The translations under genes were made by a program, and so were the position numbers. Shown one piece after another: positions 1 through 8,088 of a DNA stretch of 52,869 nt (within the stretch, counting starts at the first letter, position 1; each line of letters starts with the position of its first letter). The notes under the pieces are model-generated. The model searched no databases. It worked only from the letters and a program-made list of their open reading frames with translations, and was not told where the DNA came from. Source of the DNA: Candidatus Obscuribacterales bacterium (GTDB lineage: Bacteria > Cyanobacteriota > Vampirovibrionia > Obscuribacterales > Obscuribacteraceae); NCBI GenBank assembly GCA_020050685.1, contig JAGVKG010000054.1, positions 1 to 52,869 of the forward strand, read 5' to 3'.

Positions 1-87
1 ATCATCTACGTCAAAAAGGAGAAATATCATGGATACGAAGACTTTGTGGAGCGAGCAATGATTGCGTTTCACATTGGGATTCTATAG
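1..87 (+). CDS. possible 3' end of a gene cut by the window edge
   Basis: The first frame is open from the window edge to a TAG at 85-87 and encodes 28 residues, with a mixed hydrophilic and aromatic composition (it contains KYHGYEDFVERA). This is plausible as the C-terminus of a protein starting upstream. A very short alternative ORF of 10 codons with a good AAGGAG starts at 30 in another frame, so the assignment is weak. No function can be given. Confidence 0.3.
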   Translation: MIYVKKEKYHGYEDFVERAMIAFHIGIL

Positions 88-166
88 GTGTGTGGTTTGA
101 TCAATGTGTGCATAGGCTTGGGACCATAAGCTGAACGCAATTGGTTCGCTCAATGAACATGATTGT

Positions 167-193
167 GTCCTGATCGAGTGTAACGGTCAGGAC
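167..193 (+). other. leader hairpin before the NuiA-like gene
   Basis: A perfect 7-bp inverted repeat GTCCTGA (167-173) / TCAGGAC (187-193) lies about 90 nt before the start codon at 284. No T-run follows, so it is a poor intrinsic terminator. It is the first of many hairpins found in this position relative to small genes in the window. Confidence 0.45.
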
Positions 194-283
194 TCAGTGC
201 ATGTTCGAGACCAATAATTAGATTCGAGTTGGGTGACTTGGGTGTGTATATGGATTCGTAGTTTGAAATCAAGGAGTATGCAA

Positions 284-685
284 ATGAGTAAGCGAAAGGG
301 AAACGACAGCAAAATCTCGAAGGTCTTGGACGAACTGAAGGAAAAGTCGAAAGACGTCCTTTATTATAGCGAGGCCGAGTATCCAATGGAGGTTTTCTCC
401 GTTAAGCAATTGCGCCACGAGACGCTAGAGGAGACAATCCGGCATGGGTACAAGCACAAGTTGCCCACGTTGGTCCATATCTCCAACCTCTCAATAGATG
501 ACAACCAGGAACCAGAAGAGTCCGAAGAAGACAAGAAATGGAATCTGCTCCTCGCGGTTCTGGGAAACAACCTGAGTGATTTGAAAGTTGCGCGGTTCGG
601 TGACGAACCCGAAATCAAAGTGTTTTTCGTCGGTACGCTGGACGGTTGGCTCATTGGGCTGTCCACAACTTCGATTGAGACATAG
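284..685 (+). CDS. nuclease A inhibitor-like protein (NuiA family)
   Basis: This is a 133-residue acidic protein resembling Anabaena NuiA, the cytosolic inhibitor of the non-specific nuclease NucA. Family-like blocks are LYYSEAEYP near residues 27-34, NNLSDLKVARFG near 95-106 and IKVFFVG...GLS near 111-127. It ends in Glu-Thr; in NuiA the C-terminal Thr reaches into the nuclease active site (family knowledge). ATG at 284 is chosen because AAGGAG lies 7 nt upstream; the frame stays open further upstream without a ribosome site. It stands alone between a leader hairpin and a terminator. No nuclease target is encoded in the window, so the partner is unknown. Eukaryotic-type and other NuiA-fold proteins of different function exist, so inhibition is inferred. 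Confidence 0.65.
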   Translation: MSKRKGNDSKISKVLDELKEKSKDVLYYSEAEYPMEVFSVKQLRHETLEETIRHGYKHKLPTLVHISNLSIDDNQEPEESEEDKKWNLLLAVLGNNLSDLKVARFGDEPEIKVFFVGTLDGWLIGLSTTSIET

Positions 686-737
686 AAGTTGCGTTAGGTT
701 CCTGTAGCAACCAAGCGCTAGAAGGGACCCAGCTTTG

Positions 738-774
738 ACAGGCGCCGTACATTATACGGTGCCTGTTCTTTTTG
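738..774 (+). terminator. intrinsic terminator of the NuiA-like gene
   Basis: A 12-bp stem with one G-T pair (ACAGGCGCCGTA / TACGGTGCCTGT) is followed by TTCTTTTT. It lies 52 nt after the stop codon at 685. Confidence 0.8.
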
Positions 775-943
775 TCCCTACTACTACTACTGCAAGTAGC
801 ATGCACGGTGACATAAATTAAGAGTTCTTCAGCCGGCTGCCCAAGTCCTACAAATCGTACGGTGATATTTCCATGTTTTGCTGACTTTTTATTTGGTACT
901 AAACGTCGACACTCTGGCGTTTAGTACCGGAGTCTATACCTAC

Positions 944-1366
944 TTACTTCATTTGATCTGGCTTGATTCGTTCGAACGTCAGTTTGTCCGCGCGTCTGTA
1001 AATATCGAAATCGGAATCAAGACTAACAATTTGCGCTATGCGTAGTTTTTCGGAAGTGACTATGAGCGTCAAGTCGGCAAAGTCAGCGGGGACATCCTTA
1101 TATTTCTCATTTAGTACAGCAATACGCTGATAATCGGATGCGATGAGCGGTTCGCAACGATAAATGCCCAACGCCAAATGGGAAAGAAATGAACGTTGCA
1201 CACGTCGATCCTGATTCAAAAGCCAGAGTGTTTCCGTTACACATGGCTCAGTTGTTATCAACTTGCCTTTAAAGTGCGAAAAAAATTTGACCATGAATTT
1301 GTGATGAGGTTCAGAGGCAGAGTAAAAGGATATAAGCGCGCTTGCATCGATTAATACAGACTTCAT
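944..1366 (-). CDS. PIN-domain ribonuclease toxin (VapC-like)
   Basis: This is a 140-residue PIN-domain protein, a Mg-dependent RNase of the VapC type. The acidic residues expected for the active site are visible: Asp7 in VLIDAS, Glu45 in VTETLWLL, Asp98 in ADFADLT, and Asp117/Asp119 in SLDSDF. Its ATG overlaps the stop of the upstream antitoxin gene by four bases (ATGA), indicating translational coupling. PIN toxins typically cleave tRNA or rRNA when freed from the antitoxin; the target here is unknown. The assignment to PIN is firm; the toxin role rests on the paired antitoxin. Confidence 0.85.
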   Translation of the reverse strand: MKSVLIDASALISFYSASEPHHKFMVKFFSHFKGKLITTEPCVTETLWLLNQDRRVQRSFLSHLALGIYRCEPLIASDYQRIAVLNEKYKDVPADFADLTLIVTSEKLRIAQIVSLDSDFDIYRRADKLTFERIKPDQMK

Positions 1367-1635
1367 TTTTTCTTATTCTTGGACGTTCGCAAAGATAGAT
1401 ACTCAGCAATTTTCCGGCGCTTGACGGTTTTATCGGAAAGACGCTCAGCCGATTTCAGCAAATGTTTGGGTACACCACCCATTTGCTCGATTATAGTTTC
1501 AGAGGCATTGGTTTCGGACCAATACTTCTTGATCAGGTGTTTGATCAGCGCAGACCGATTCGGAGACTTGGTATGTGATACCAGGTCATCCAGATAAGAC
1601 TCTGTGGTTGGGTCAAGCCGCACACTGAATACCAT
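1363..1635 (-). CDS. ribbon-helix-helix antitoxin of the PIN pair
   Basis: A 90-residue protein whose N-terminus (VFSVRLDPTTESYLDDL) has the strand-helix-helix pattern of CopG/RHH regulators, followed by a Lys-rich tail ending KNKKK. It precedes and overlaps the PIN gene, the standard antitoxin-first order. AGGAG lies 6 nt before the ATG. RHH antitoxins bind operators near their own promoter and neutralise the toxin with the C-terminal part; an operator candidate with two 8-bp direct repeats is seen at 1671-1687. Confidence 0.75.
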   Translation of the reverse strand: MVFSVRLDPTTESYLDDLVSHTKSPNRSALIKHLIKKYWSETNASETIIEQMGGVPKHLLKSAERLSDKTVKRRKIAEYLSLRTSKNKKK

Positions 1636-1670
1636 GGTTTCTCCTAAAATGGCTTCTCAAATAAGAATAC

Positions 1671-1713
1671 GTCATACATGTCATACAATACCATAAAAAT
1701 TTTTGCTTGACAA
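1671..1713 (-). promoter_or_regulatory. promoter and repeat operator of the RHH/PIN operon
   Basis: On the minus strand a -35-like TTGTCA (1708-1713) and -10-like TATTGT (1685-1690) are spaced by 17 nt. Two copies of GTCATACA (1671-1678 and 1680-1687, period 9) overlap the -10 and its downstream side. Short direct repeats of this kind are typical RHH half-sites, so autorepression is likely. Confidence 0.55.
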
Positions 1714-1735
1714 GTGCGCATGATGAATGCGAGCG

Positions 1736-1773
1736 AAGGACCTCGCGTGTTCATAGAAAACACGGAGGTCCTT
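1736..1773. repeat. hairpin sharing the dispersed AAGGACCTC motif
   Basis: AAGGACCTC (1736-1744) pairs with GAGGTCCTT (1765-1773), with a further CGTGTT/AACACG pairing inside. The AAGGACCTC word recurs in the dispersed repeats at 13011, 21411 and 32915. It sits just past the stop of the 541-aa gene on the minus strand and may serve as its terminator, although there is no T-run. Confidence 0.55.
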
Positions 1774-1807
1774 GCATCGCAGCGAAGTGCGCTGGTGACG
1801 TTGTTGA

Positions 1808-3433
1808 TCACCAACCCATGGCTTGCTTGTGGAGCAAACTCTTCTTCAGACCGTAGAGTGCAAGCAGCAACATGGCAATTGGCCATTGCAGCGGATTGTT
1901 GATGTTTGCTTTGCGTTGACCGGTTGCCGGATCGACTATCCAGGATTCGGGCATGTTACCTTCAGCATCGATGCAACCAATTGTGCGGTTCAGATGTAAT
2001 ATCTGTTCCTGCAGCAATTGTTCGTCACCGTCACTGTTAATATACATGTCGCCGAAGATGAATGAGAGCATCGGATCGCCGAGCGTCCATTCCGCTTCTT
2101 CACCGGGAATATGGTTCGGGTTATTGGTCTGCCCGTTCCATATGTCTCCGAGGTATCGGCGAATGCCGATTGCTCCCATGAGATATTGCCTGGTGAAGTT
2201 GATGATCTGGCGCTTCATCGGGTCATCGATAACGTGACGTCCCGATATCGCTCCCATGACTAACGGAATCAGTAAGCTCAGATCATACGCTCTGGTGTCA
2301 CCTCTTTCCGATCTGACGAATTCATTCGGCAGTTGGGTGTACGCATGCTCTCGGCAGAGTTGCAGCAAATGCGAGATGCGGCCGGCTGTGACTTCGTATC
2401 GTCTGCCGTCTTCTTCCACTTCGATTGGACCGTGCTTGCGAACGAATATGCCTTGCTCGATCAGGAATTGCGCGACTGTCAGAATTGATGTCGAATGTTT
2501 GGCAAGAAAATCTTCCCAAGCACTGAAATCGTAATCTTCGTACACGCGCACCTTTTCGAAATACGGCACGAGCAGTCCGCCGAGCGTTCTCGCCATGGGC
2601 TGCAATTCACTTGAATCCCAGGTGAGCCAGGGTTGTCCATCCGGACGAACACTGTTCAAATGGTAGAACAAATTGAATCCCATCAAGCCGAGCGCATCAT
2701 TTTGTGCGTAGCCCCACTTCTTGTCCATTTCGGCAAGAGTGATGCCGTCGTACATGATGTGCGGACGGTAGTCGTAGTCGAAGCCGGTCCTGCGATTCTC
2801 GATGATGTCGGTGAACCGATACCTGTAGTCATAGTGGTGCTTCATGCAGGAGAACAAACCACGCTTCCAGTTATCGGTCGGAAGGCCGAACATGGAAGCC
2901 ATGGTCGGATCGAGCACTGCTACTGTTTCACCAAGTGATACCAGATTGGTATCGCGGTCCCAAGATGCAAGCATGCCATTTTCTGCTGCCGCTTCCAGCC
3001 CAGGCTTGATGTGTTTCAAACCGAGAGCGCAGCAAACGCATTGTCCACTCTTTAGAGCGTTGGCTAAGAACGGTCGCAGCGCCGGCAGTGCTTTCGATAC
3101 AAGCTTATTGCCGATACCATTGTCGCTGGAATCGGAACGATTGTGGCCGAGCTGCATCAGTTGTTTCAGCTCTTTGCTGGTTAGCCCAAGCGCAGACTTG
3201 AGCGTGCGGCCTCTTTCGAACTCTTCTTGCAACTGTGGTCCCAGATCAGGACGCACGGCAGGAACAGCACCTGAACTCCAGTGGAAGATTTTGCAAACTC
3301 CCAATTGTGCGATTTCGTTCATCAACCGCTCAAGCGAATCGAGCGTGTAGGATGATTTGACGAAGCGGGCAAGCCTTTCGTTATGAATAACGGGAGCCGC
3401 CCATTTGTACTTATCGTTGTTGTGTTTGTGCAT
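1808..3433 (-). CDS. unrecognised 541-residue protein
   Basis: A large, probably cytoplasmic protein of 541 residues that I cannot place in a family. It starts MHKHNNDKYKW, has a CVCC cluster about 165 residues in, and is rich in Trp, Tyr and His; no signal peptide or membrane segment is seen. The ATG at 3433 is preferred over a longer reading to 3541 because AAAGGAG lies 8 nt upstream. The extension would pass through a hairpin in the leader. That hairpin overlaps the ribosome site, so translation may be structure-controlled. The gene is isolated: the acyltransferase gene upstream is divergent. Confidence 0.75.
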   Translation of the reverse strand: MHKHNNDKYKWAAPVIHNERLARFVKSSYTLDSLERLMNEIAQLGVCKIFHWSSGAVPAVRPDLGPQLQEEFERGRTLKSALGLTSKELKQLMQLGHNRSDSSDNGIGNKLVSKALPALRPFLANALKSGQCVCCALGLKHIKPGLEAAAENGMLASWDRDTNLVSLGETVAVLDPTMASMFGLPTDNWKRGLFSCMKHHYDYRYRFTDIIENRRTGFDYDYRPHIMYDGITLAEMDKKWGYAQNDALGLMGFNLFYHLNSVRPDGQPWLTWDSSELQPMARTLGGLLVPYFEKVRVYEDYDFSAWEDFLAKHSTSILTVAQFLIEQGIFVRKHGPIEVEEDGRRYEVTAGRISHLLQLCREHAYTQLPNEFVRSERGDTRAYDLSLLIPLVMGAISGRHVIDDPMKRQIINFTRQYLMGAIGIRRYLGDIWNGQTNNPNHIPGEEAEWTLGDPMLSFIFGDMYINSDGDEQLLQEQILHLNRTIGCIDAEGNMPESWIVDPATGQRKANINNPLQWPIAMLLLALYGLKKSLLHKQAMGW

Positions 3434-3445
3434 GAAGGTAACTCC

Positions 3446-3483
3446 TTTCAACAGGGCCGCCTGCCCTGCGTGTCTCGTTGAAA
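3446..3483 (-). promoter_or_regulatory. leader hairpin overlapping the ribosome site
   Basis: TTTCAAC (3446-3452) pairs with GTTGAAA (3477-3483), enclosing CAGGGC (3452-3457) / GCCCTG (3463-3468). On the minus strand the Shine-Dalgarno AAAGGAG begins inside the outer stem, 8 nt before the ATG at 3433. The next gene upstream is divergent, so this is not a terminator. Confidence 0.6.
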
Positions 3484-3979
3484 TTCCCGATTTCTGATGC
3501 GCTAGGCGCGCAAAGTTTGTCTTAGTAACAGGGCGCACCAAAACACAGCGGCTCGGAAAGGAGCTGCTGAAGTGGTTGGATGATTGCTCTGTTTGTGTTT
3601 GCGGTGCGTTGTGTCTGGAACTGAAGTTTTAAGCTACTTATCTAAGTTATGAAGAATGAGGGAACAGAAACAAGCATTGTGAAACAGTTTGAAACAGTAT
3701 TAGTAATTGACGCTTGGCACCGCTTCGCTAGCAAAGAGATAAAGTTCGCAGCGTTCGCGCGAAGCACGACACAATAGATATTATGATCTCCAATTCACCT
3801 TGGAATTCTTGATTACACTAATAGTAAATTGCTAGGTTCGAATTAGTAATTCAATTGGAATTTGCGGAAAGAAAACCAACCCCAAAAGCAGTTATTCCAT
3901 AGTTTTTTAGTAACGGACTGAGCAGAAATGCCCAGCCGGCAATTTATTCACTGTTATCTCATGCACAAGGAGGTGTCGC
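3484..3979. other. divergent intergenic region, about 500 nt
   Basis: This holds the promoters of the divergent 541-aa and acyltransferase genes. It is A/T-rich with near-repeats GAAACAGT TTGAAACAGT around 3679-3697 and several ATTAGTAATT-like words between 3700 and 3860. I see no open frame with a ribosome site and no clear RNA gene. Confidence 0.4.
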
Positions 3980-5026
3980 ATGGACATTTCGGTTAGGCTA
4001 ATTTTTGTCGCACTGGGAATTCTATTTCTCGACAGTGTCTTCGGGCGCCTTTTCGACAAATGGAATTCTTGGAGACAAAGTAAAGCGCAAGAAGTTGAAC
4101 AACTTCGCGGCGGCGCATATCTTCCGCCTAAGCCATCTTGGTTTGGTGCGCTCGTCATGTTTCGTCTCTGCCGGCTGGCGCGATTTTTGCTGGCAGGTCC
4201 GACGACATTTTACGGGCTCGATAGAGTGCGTGGTTTGAAGGGCTGCAAAATGCTCGCGCTCAAACACACCGATCCCGCAGATGTTGGCGCATTGGATCGG
4301 CTCTTGCTGGCCATTGCCGACATCGGTTTCTTCGGGCTAATCAAACGCATAATCTTCAATCGCAAGGACATACCGGTATCGCGCTATATGATCGACACGA
4401 ACGTGTTGAAAGGATGGTTCGGCTGGTTTGCACTAATCACTGGTGCGATTGCCGTTTTCAAAGAAGACGACGCTCTTCGCGCAAAGTCTGCGGCCAATGC
4501 AATCAAAGCGCTGAAGGAAGACGGCCCGGATGCGACTTTGGAAGTGTTCTACGAGGGAACTCTCGTAGAAGATCAACAAGTTCATGAGGAGCTCATCAAA
4601 ATGGGTTTCCTCCTCATCGCCAAAAAGTTCGTGCATGATGAAAAGAAGCCCATGGAAATTATTCCTGTGGGATTCCACGATCTGCGCGAGCCGCAAGATG
4701 CAACGCTGTTTCATCGGGCGGTAATGGTTGCTTTCCTTCAGGTCTTGCGTTGGCGCTCATTGCTCTATCGCATCGGTCTGAAGAAAGTCCTTTGGCAGCT
4801 CAGTAAGTTCCGAAGAATGTGTGGTTATCGCAACTACGGAATGATTGTCGTCGTTGGTAAACCACTCACGTTTGCCGGCAAAGACACCAAAGCAGAGCAA
4901 GTTTTACGTGGGACTGCACTCCCGTCTGAACTCAAAGAAGCTCTGGCAATTTTCATTCGCAAGGCGAAGATTCTGCAAAGGACCGCTAAGCGAATCGGTG
5001 ATCGGAAACGAAAGCTCCGGAAGTAA
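3980..5026 (+). CDS. PlsC-like membrane acyltransferase
   Basis: A 348-residue protein with an N-terminal hydrophobic segment (residues 5-21) and motifs of glycerolipid acyltransferases: an HX4D box HTDPAD at 96-101 and a YEGT box at 191-194 that matches the family's EGT motif. Such enzymes transfer acyl chains to lysophospholipids or related acceptors at the inner membrane. AAGGAGG precedes the ATG by 6 nt. The C-terminal third is very basic (KRIGDRKRKLRK at the end), suggesting contact with acidic lipid head groups. The substrate cannot be told. Spacing between boxes is close to the family norm; overall similarity looks remote. Confidence 0.6.
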   Translation: MDISVRLIFVALGILFLDSVFGRLFDKWNSWRQSKAQEVEQLRGGAYLPPKPSWFGALVMFRLCRLARFLLAGPTTFYGLDRVRGLKGCKMLALKHTDPADVGALDRLLLAIADIGFFGLIKRIIFNRKDIPVSRYMIDTNVLKGWFGWFALITGAIAVFKEDDALRAKSAANAIKALKEDGPDATLEVFYEGTLVEDQQVHEELIKMGFLLIAKKFVHDEKKPMEIIPVGFHDLREPQDATLFHRAVMVAFLQVLRWRSLLYRIGLKKVLWQLSKFRRMCGYRNYGMIVVVGKPLTFAGKDTKAEQVLRGTALPSELKEALAIFIRKAKILQRTAKRIGDRKRKLRK

Positions 5027-5048
5027 TTAGGTATCACGTTCCAGACAA

Positions 5049-5105
5049 TTGCACATCAAATGGGGCTAGCACCACCTGTGGTGCCAAGCTCCGTTTGATG
5101 TGCAA
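5049..5105 (+). terminator. long hairpin between acyltransferase and lipoprotein genes
   Basis: A perfect 12-bp outer stem TTGCACATCAAA (5049-5060) / TTTGATGTGCAA (5094-5105) encloses a second stem GCACCAC/GTGGTGC. It lies 23 nt after one stop and 19 nt before the next start. It has no T-run, so it could equally be a leader structure of the lipoprotein gene. Confidence 0.55.
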
Positions 5106-5123
5106 TGACACGAGGTAGAAAAA

Positions 5124-6704
5124 ATGGAAATAGGAAAAAATGTTCACCGGGTGATAGCGAGTGTGCTTGCCACCTGTGCGACTATGTTCATGCTTTCCGC
5201 GTGCGGCAGCGCACCGAAGCCGGAGATAGAGTTGCCAGCACAACCGGCGCGCATGTCTCATCCGTACGGACCGTTCCGCCAAATGAAGCTTGACGAGGAA
5301 ATCGGTCAGCGCGTGGTTACTGCAACGCCAGTGCCAGGCAGTCCGACGCTTGAACTGACGAGCACACACAAGTATGGATACGAGGACGACAAGAACAAGG
5401 TGTCTTATCCTGTTCTTCGCAAGTACCCGGCTCGACGTGTGCCAGAGCGCAAATCGTGGATCGGTTTTGTCGAAGGTGCCGATCAGTACAGTGACCTCTA
5501 CGAGGTTACGGATGACGGAACCGTGCAGCAATTAAGCGGCGGCAAACCGGTAATCGATCTGGATCAATATCCAGATAAGAGACCGAGCCAAAAACTCGAC
5601 GACAGCGATGGGCGAATTCAAACTGTTGTCATCCGCGGCCTTGGTGCAGATGGTGATAACGGCAGCATGGCTCTCACGCGATATTACCTGCACGACTTTG
5701 ATGTCGTGAAGGGACAATATTCGTTAGACGCCAGGGCTCAAGGTACATACGTCAAACGCCAGAGTGGCTTCATGGCGTGGATCGACGGTTCGCTCTATAA
5801 GATGTCCGGTAGCGATGAGCCAAGGCGTCTTTCCGCCAAGCCGGTTGAACCGATTGGTCTGAGTGAGGTTAAGCTATCTGCCGAAGATACTTTCCTGGTT
5901 CAAAAGTTCAAGATCGTTCGCGATTTTGGACAGAGCCGCCTCGGTCAGATTCAGAACTACTTCAATCACGAACTGACTTTCGAAACCGAGCAGTATTATC
6001 TGTTTGGTGGCGAGGTGCTTTCAGAGTTTGTGCCCGAGGTTCGAGAATGGATGTTCCGCATCAGCAACGGGTTCTTGCTTGGTTATAGCTATTATCGTGT
6101 CAACGATGATCTGTCTATATCGCAACATGCCACCAAACCAGTCGTTTTCTCTTCTGAAGTGTTTGCCGACACAAAGTCTCTTGCAGACGACGAGTACAGC
6201 GATAGCGACAGAGAGTTCAAAGTGCTGGGTTGGACTTTCGATGGTGACAGAATGATCCTGCGCGTTAAGCGCCACTGGAAAAATTCTGGAACCTACGTCA
6301 ACGTAATCTACTGGACACAGGAAGATGGTTTTGCCGCATACAGCGGTACACCTGGCGTGTGGTTGTACACACTTGGTGACATCACCTATGTGTTCGACGT
6401 TGATGACTCTGGTGGCTATTCCGGTTCGAGATACAGACGAATACCTGTTCCTTCGGATGTTAGAAACAAGAATCGGTCACACAAGCACCGCCGCCGTGAT
6501 TCTGTTGATGATCGCCCGAAGAACGTGTCATCACCAAGAGATGATCGTCCGAAGAATACTTCATCGGACAACGACCGTCCAAAGAACACCGCATCGGACA
6601 ACGATCGCCCGACGAATCAGTCTGCTGATAGTTCGAGCGATAAATCGTCATCCAAAAGGAAAAAGCGTCGGTCGTCTAACGACAGACCAGGCAATTCCGA
6701 TTAG
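5124..6704 (+). CDS. lipoprotein with C-terminal DRPKN repeats
   Basis: A 526-residue predicted lipoprotein. A basic, hydrophobic N-terminus ends in a lipobox LSAC with Cys27 as the lipidation site. The large middle part is rich in alternating Tyr/Trp/Asp and looks beta-rich, possibly propeller-like, but no family is recognised. The last 80 residues are a low-complexity tail of repeated units such as DDRPKNVSS and DNDRPKNTAS, then a basic KRKKRR stretch. GAGG lies 8 nt before the ATG. It is probably anchored at the cell surface or in the periplasm; the repeat tail could bind polyanions or cell wall. Function unknown. Confidence 0.75.
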   Translation: MEIGKNVHRVIASVLATCATMFMLSACGSAPKPEIELPAQPARMSHPYGPFRQMKLDEEIGQRVVTATPVPGSPTLELTSTHKYGYEDDKNKVSYPVLRKYPARRVPERKSWIGFVEGADQYSDLYEVTDDGTVQQLSGGKPVIDLDQYPDKRPSQKLDDSDGRIQTVVIRGLGADGDNGSMALTRYYLHDFDVVKGQYSLDARAQGTYVKRQSGFMAWIDGSLYKMSGSDEPRRLSAKPVEPIGLSEVKLSAEDTFLVQKFKIVRDFGQSRLGQIQNYFNHELTFETEQYYLFGGEVLSEFVPEVREWMFRISNGFLLGYSYYRVNDDLSISQHATKPVVFSSEVFADTKSLADDEYSDSDREFKVLGWTFDGDRMILRVKRHWKNSGTYVNVIYWTQEDGFAAYSGTPGVWLYTLGDITYVFDVDDSGGYSGSRYRRIPVPSDVRNKNRSHKHRRRDSVDDRPKNVSSPRDDRPKNTSSDNDRPKNTASDNDRPTNQSADSSSDKSSSKRKKRRSSNDRPGNSD

Positions 6705-6729
6705 GCAATCGCCTAAGTGAACCACCCAA

Positions 6730-6783
6730 TGCAGCAAAGTTTTGCGGCGCAATGCCACACGCGTTGCGTCGCAGCTTGCTGCA
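6730..6783 (+). other. large leader/intergenic hairpin
   Basis: TGCAGCAA (6730-6737) pairs with TTGCTGCA (6776-6783), and TTGCG..CGCAA-type pairs continue inside. It lies 25 nt after the lipoprotein stop and 47 nt before the next start. No T-run follows. Confidence 0.5.
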
Positions 6784-6830
6784 ACCACAGTTTTCGAAAT
6801 CACTTTCAACCCGATCTGGAGGTTACATCT

Positions 6831-7295
6831 ATGAGTCAAGAGATAATGAATGGTCTTCTCGGTCACGCCGAAGACGACGTAGTGAAGGAAGCGCTCGAAG
6901 TTCGCGAAGGCGTTGCTAACGCCGGACTTTCCCTCTGGCAATGTCACGGCCACCGCCCGTCATTCGCCACCATCGACATAATTGCCGAAGCCCGCGATCG
7001 CAACGGCACGGTCTACACGCTCGATTTGCCCGGCAACTCAATTGCTGATCGGAACAGTTATCCGAGCGATCGGACATTTGTGAATCTCGATCAAGTCACG
7101 GTCGCCGCTGAAGGACTTGCCGCACGAATCGAAGAGTGTTTGGCCCGCATCAGTCGTGGCTACAAGGTATGGGTAACCATTCGCATGGCCCCCAACGACG
7201 GTCGACCGCGCGACATCGTCGGCAAAGCCTACTTCGATGGTGACGAAGCACTCGGCGAAGCCAAAGAACAACCCTACGATCCGGACGTTCAATAG
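6831..7295 (+). CDS. unrecognised 154-residue protein
   Basis: A soluble acidic protein of 154 residues with no family I can name. ATG at 6831 is chosen because GGAGGT lies 6 nt upstream; the frame is open further upstream but runs through the hairpin at 6730-6783. An HGHRPSFATIDIIAEARD segment near residues 38-55 and KVWVTIRMAP near 115-125 look like strands of a compact alpha/beta fold. It has no signal peptide. It is bracketed by hairpins on both sides, so it is probably transcribed on its own. Confidence 0.7.
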   Translation: MSQEIMNGLLGHAEDDVVKEALEVREGVANAGLSLWQCHGHRPSFATIDIIAEARDRNGTVYTLDLPGNSIADRNSYPSDRTFVNLDQVTVAAEGLAARIEECLARISRGYKVWVTIRMAPNDGRPRDIVGKAYFDGDEALGEAKEQPYDPDVQ

Positions 7296-7327
7296 AATGA
7301 ACGTGTCACTTAACTAAGTGATGCTCA

Positions 7328-7373
7328 ATCGGGCAGTGGCCGTGTGCACTTTCGCATGCGGCTGTTGCCCGAT
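7328..7373 (+). other. hairpin between two small genes
   Basis: ATCGGGCA (7328-7335) pairs with TGCCCGAT (7366-7373), extended by GTGGCCG/CGGCTGT-type pairing. It is 33 nt after a stop and 77 nt before the next start. There is no T-run. Confidence 0.5.
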
Positions 7374-7449
7374 ATTCAAATTTAAGTAGCGCTTTACCAA
7401 TCCGAGCAATTTATTCACTCTAGATCCGCAATCGCGGAAGGAGGTAAAA

Positions 7450-7920
7450 ATGTATGCAACAGTAGACCCAAGACCAAACACAAAAACAATTTCGCTTAGG
7501 CAACTCAAGTACTTTCCCCTCTATATCGTCGGCACATTGCTGGTGGCAATGCTGGCGATTGATCTGTTGATGATCGCCGGCTGTGTTGTCATAAGCGTCT
7601 TTCCTTTTGCCCGGCCCGTGTTGAACGCCTGGGAACAGCAAATCATGCCACGACCACAGCCATCGGTTCAGGCCAATCAAGGTGCACTTGATGCTCCGCC
7701 GTCGTGTCCGGTTGCTCCCGAACCAGCAACCGAGAATCCTTGCAAGTACATGCCAAACTGTACGACCACCGGTGGTTCAGACTTCGGCAGGATGCGTCAA
7801 TATTCTGATTATTCCGGGTATTCACCGGGCTATTCATCCGGTTATGCTCCTAGTCCGCTGCCTGATTTACGCGGATGTACGACCACGGGCACCTGTATGC
7901 CACCATCGCAACAGTATTAA
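7450..7920 (+). CDS. small membrane protein with Tyr/Gly/Ser-rich tail
   Basis: A 156-residue protein with one hydrophobic segment of about 30 residues (positions 22-52), followed by a Pro-rich linker and a Cys-containing tail with repeats of the type YSGYSPGYSSGY. AAGGAGGT lies 5 nt before the ATG. The tail resembles low-complexity surface-exposed or adhesive segments, but no family is recognised. It lies between strong hairpins in a row of same-strand small genes. Confidence 0.7.
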   Translation: MYATVDPRPNTKTISLRQLKYFPLYIVGTLLVAMLAIDLLMIAGCVVISVFPFARPVLNAWEQQIMPRPQPSVQANQGALDAPPSCPVAPEPATENPCKYMPNCTTTGGSDFGRMRQYSDYSGYSPGYSSGYAPSPLPDLRGCTTTGTCMPPSQQY

Positions 7921-7939
7921 TTCGTCCCACGCTGTCTTT

Positions 7940-7988
7940 CTGAGCAGTTCTTTCCAGGCAGATTCTGCTTGGCACCATAACTGCTCAG
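7940..7988 (+). other. two-tier leader hairpin before the Dabb gene
   Basis: CTGAGCAGTT (7940-7949) pairs with AACTGCTCAG (7979-7988), and CCAGGCAGA/TGCTTGG forms an inner stem. It lies 19 nt after one stop and about 100 nt before the chosen start at 8089. Confidence 0.55.
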
Positions 7989-8088
7989 GAGGCTGGCACG
8001 GAATTGACTTGCCGCTTACTAAGACTTGTATGTCACCTTCCATATATAAGGAATGGCCACACCAACCCAACCTCAAGAGGTAAATGAA

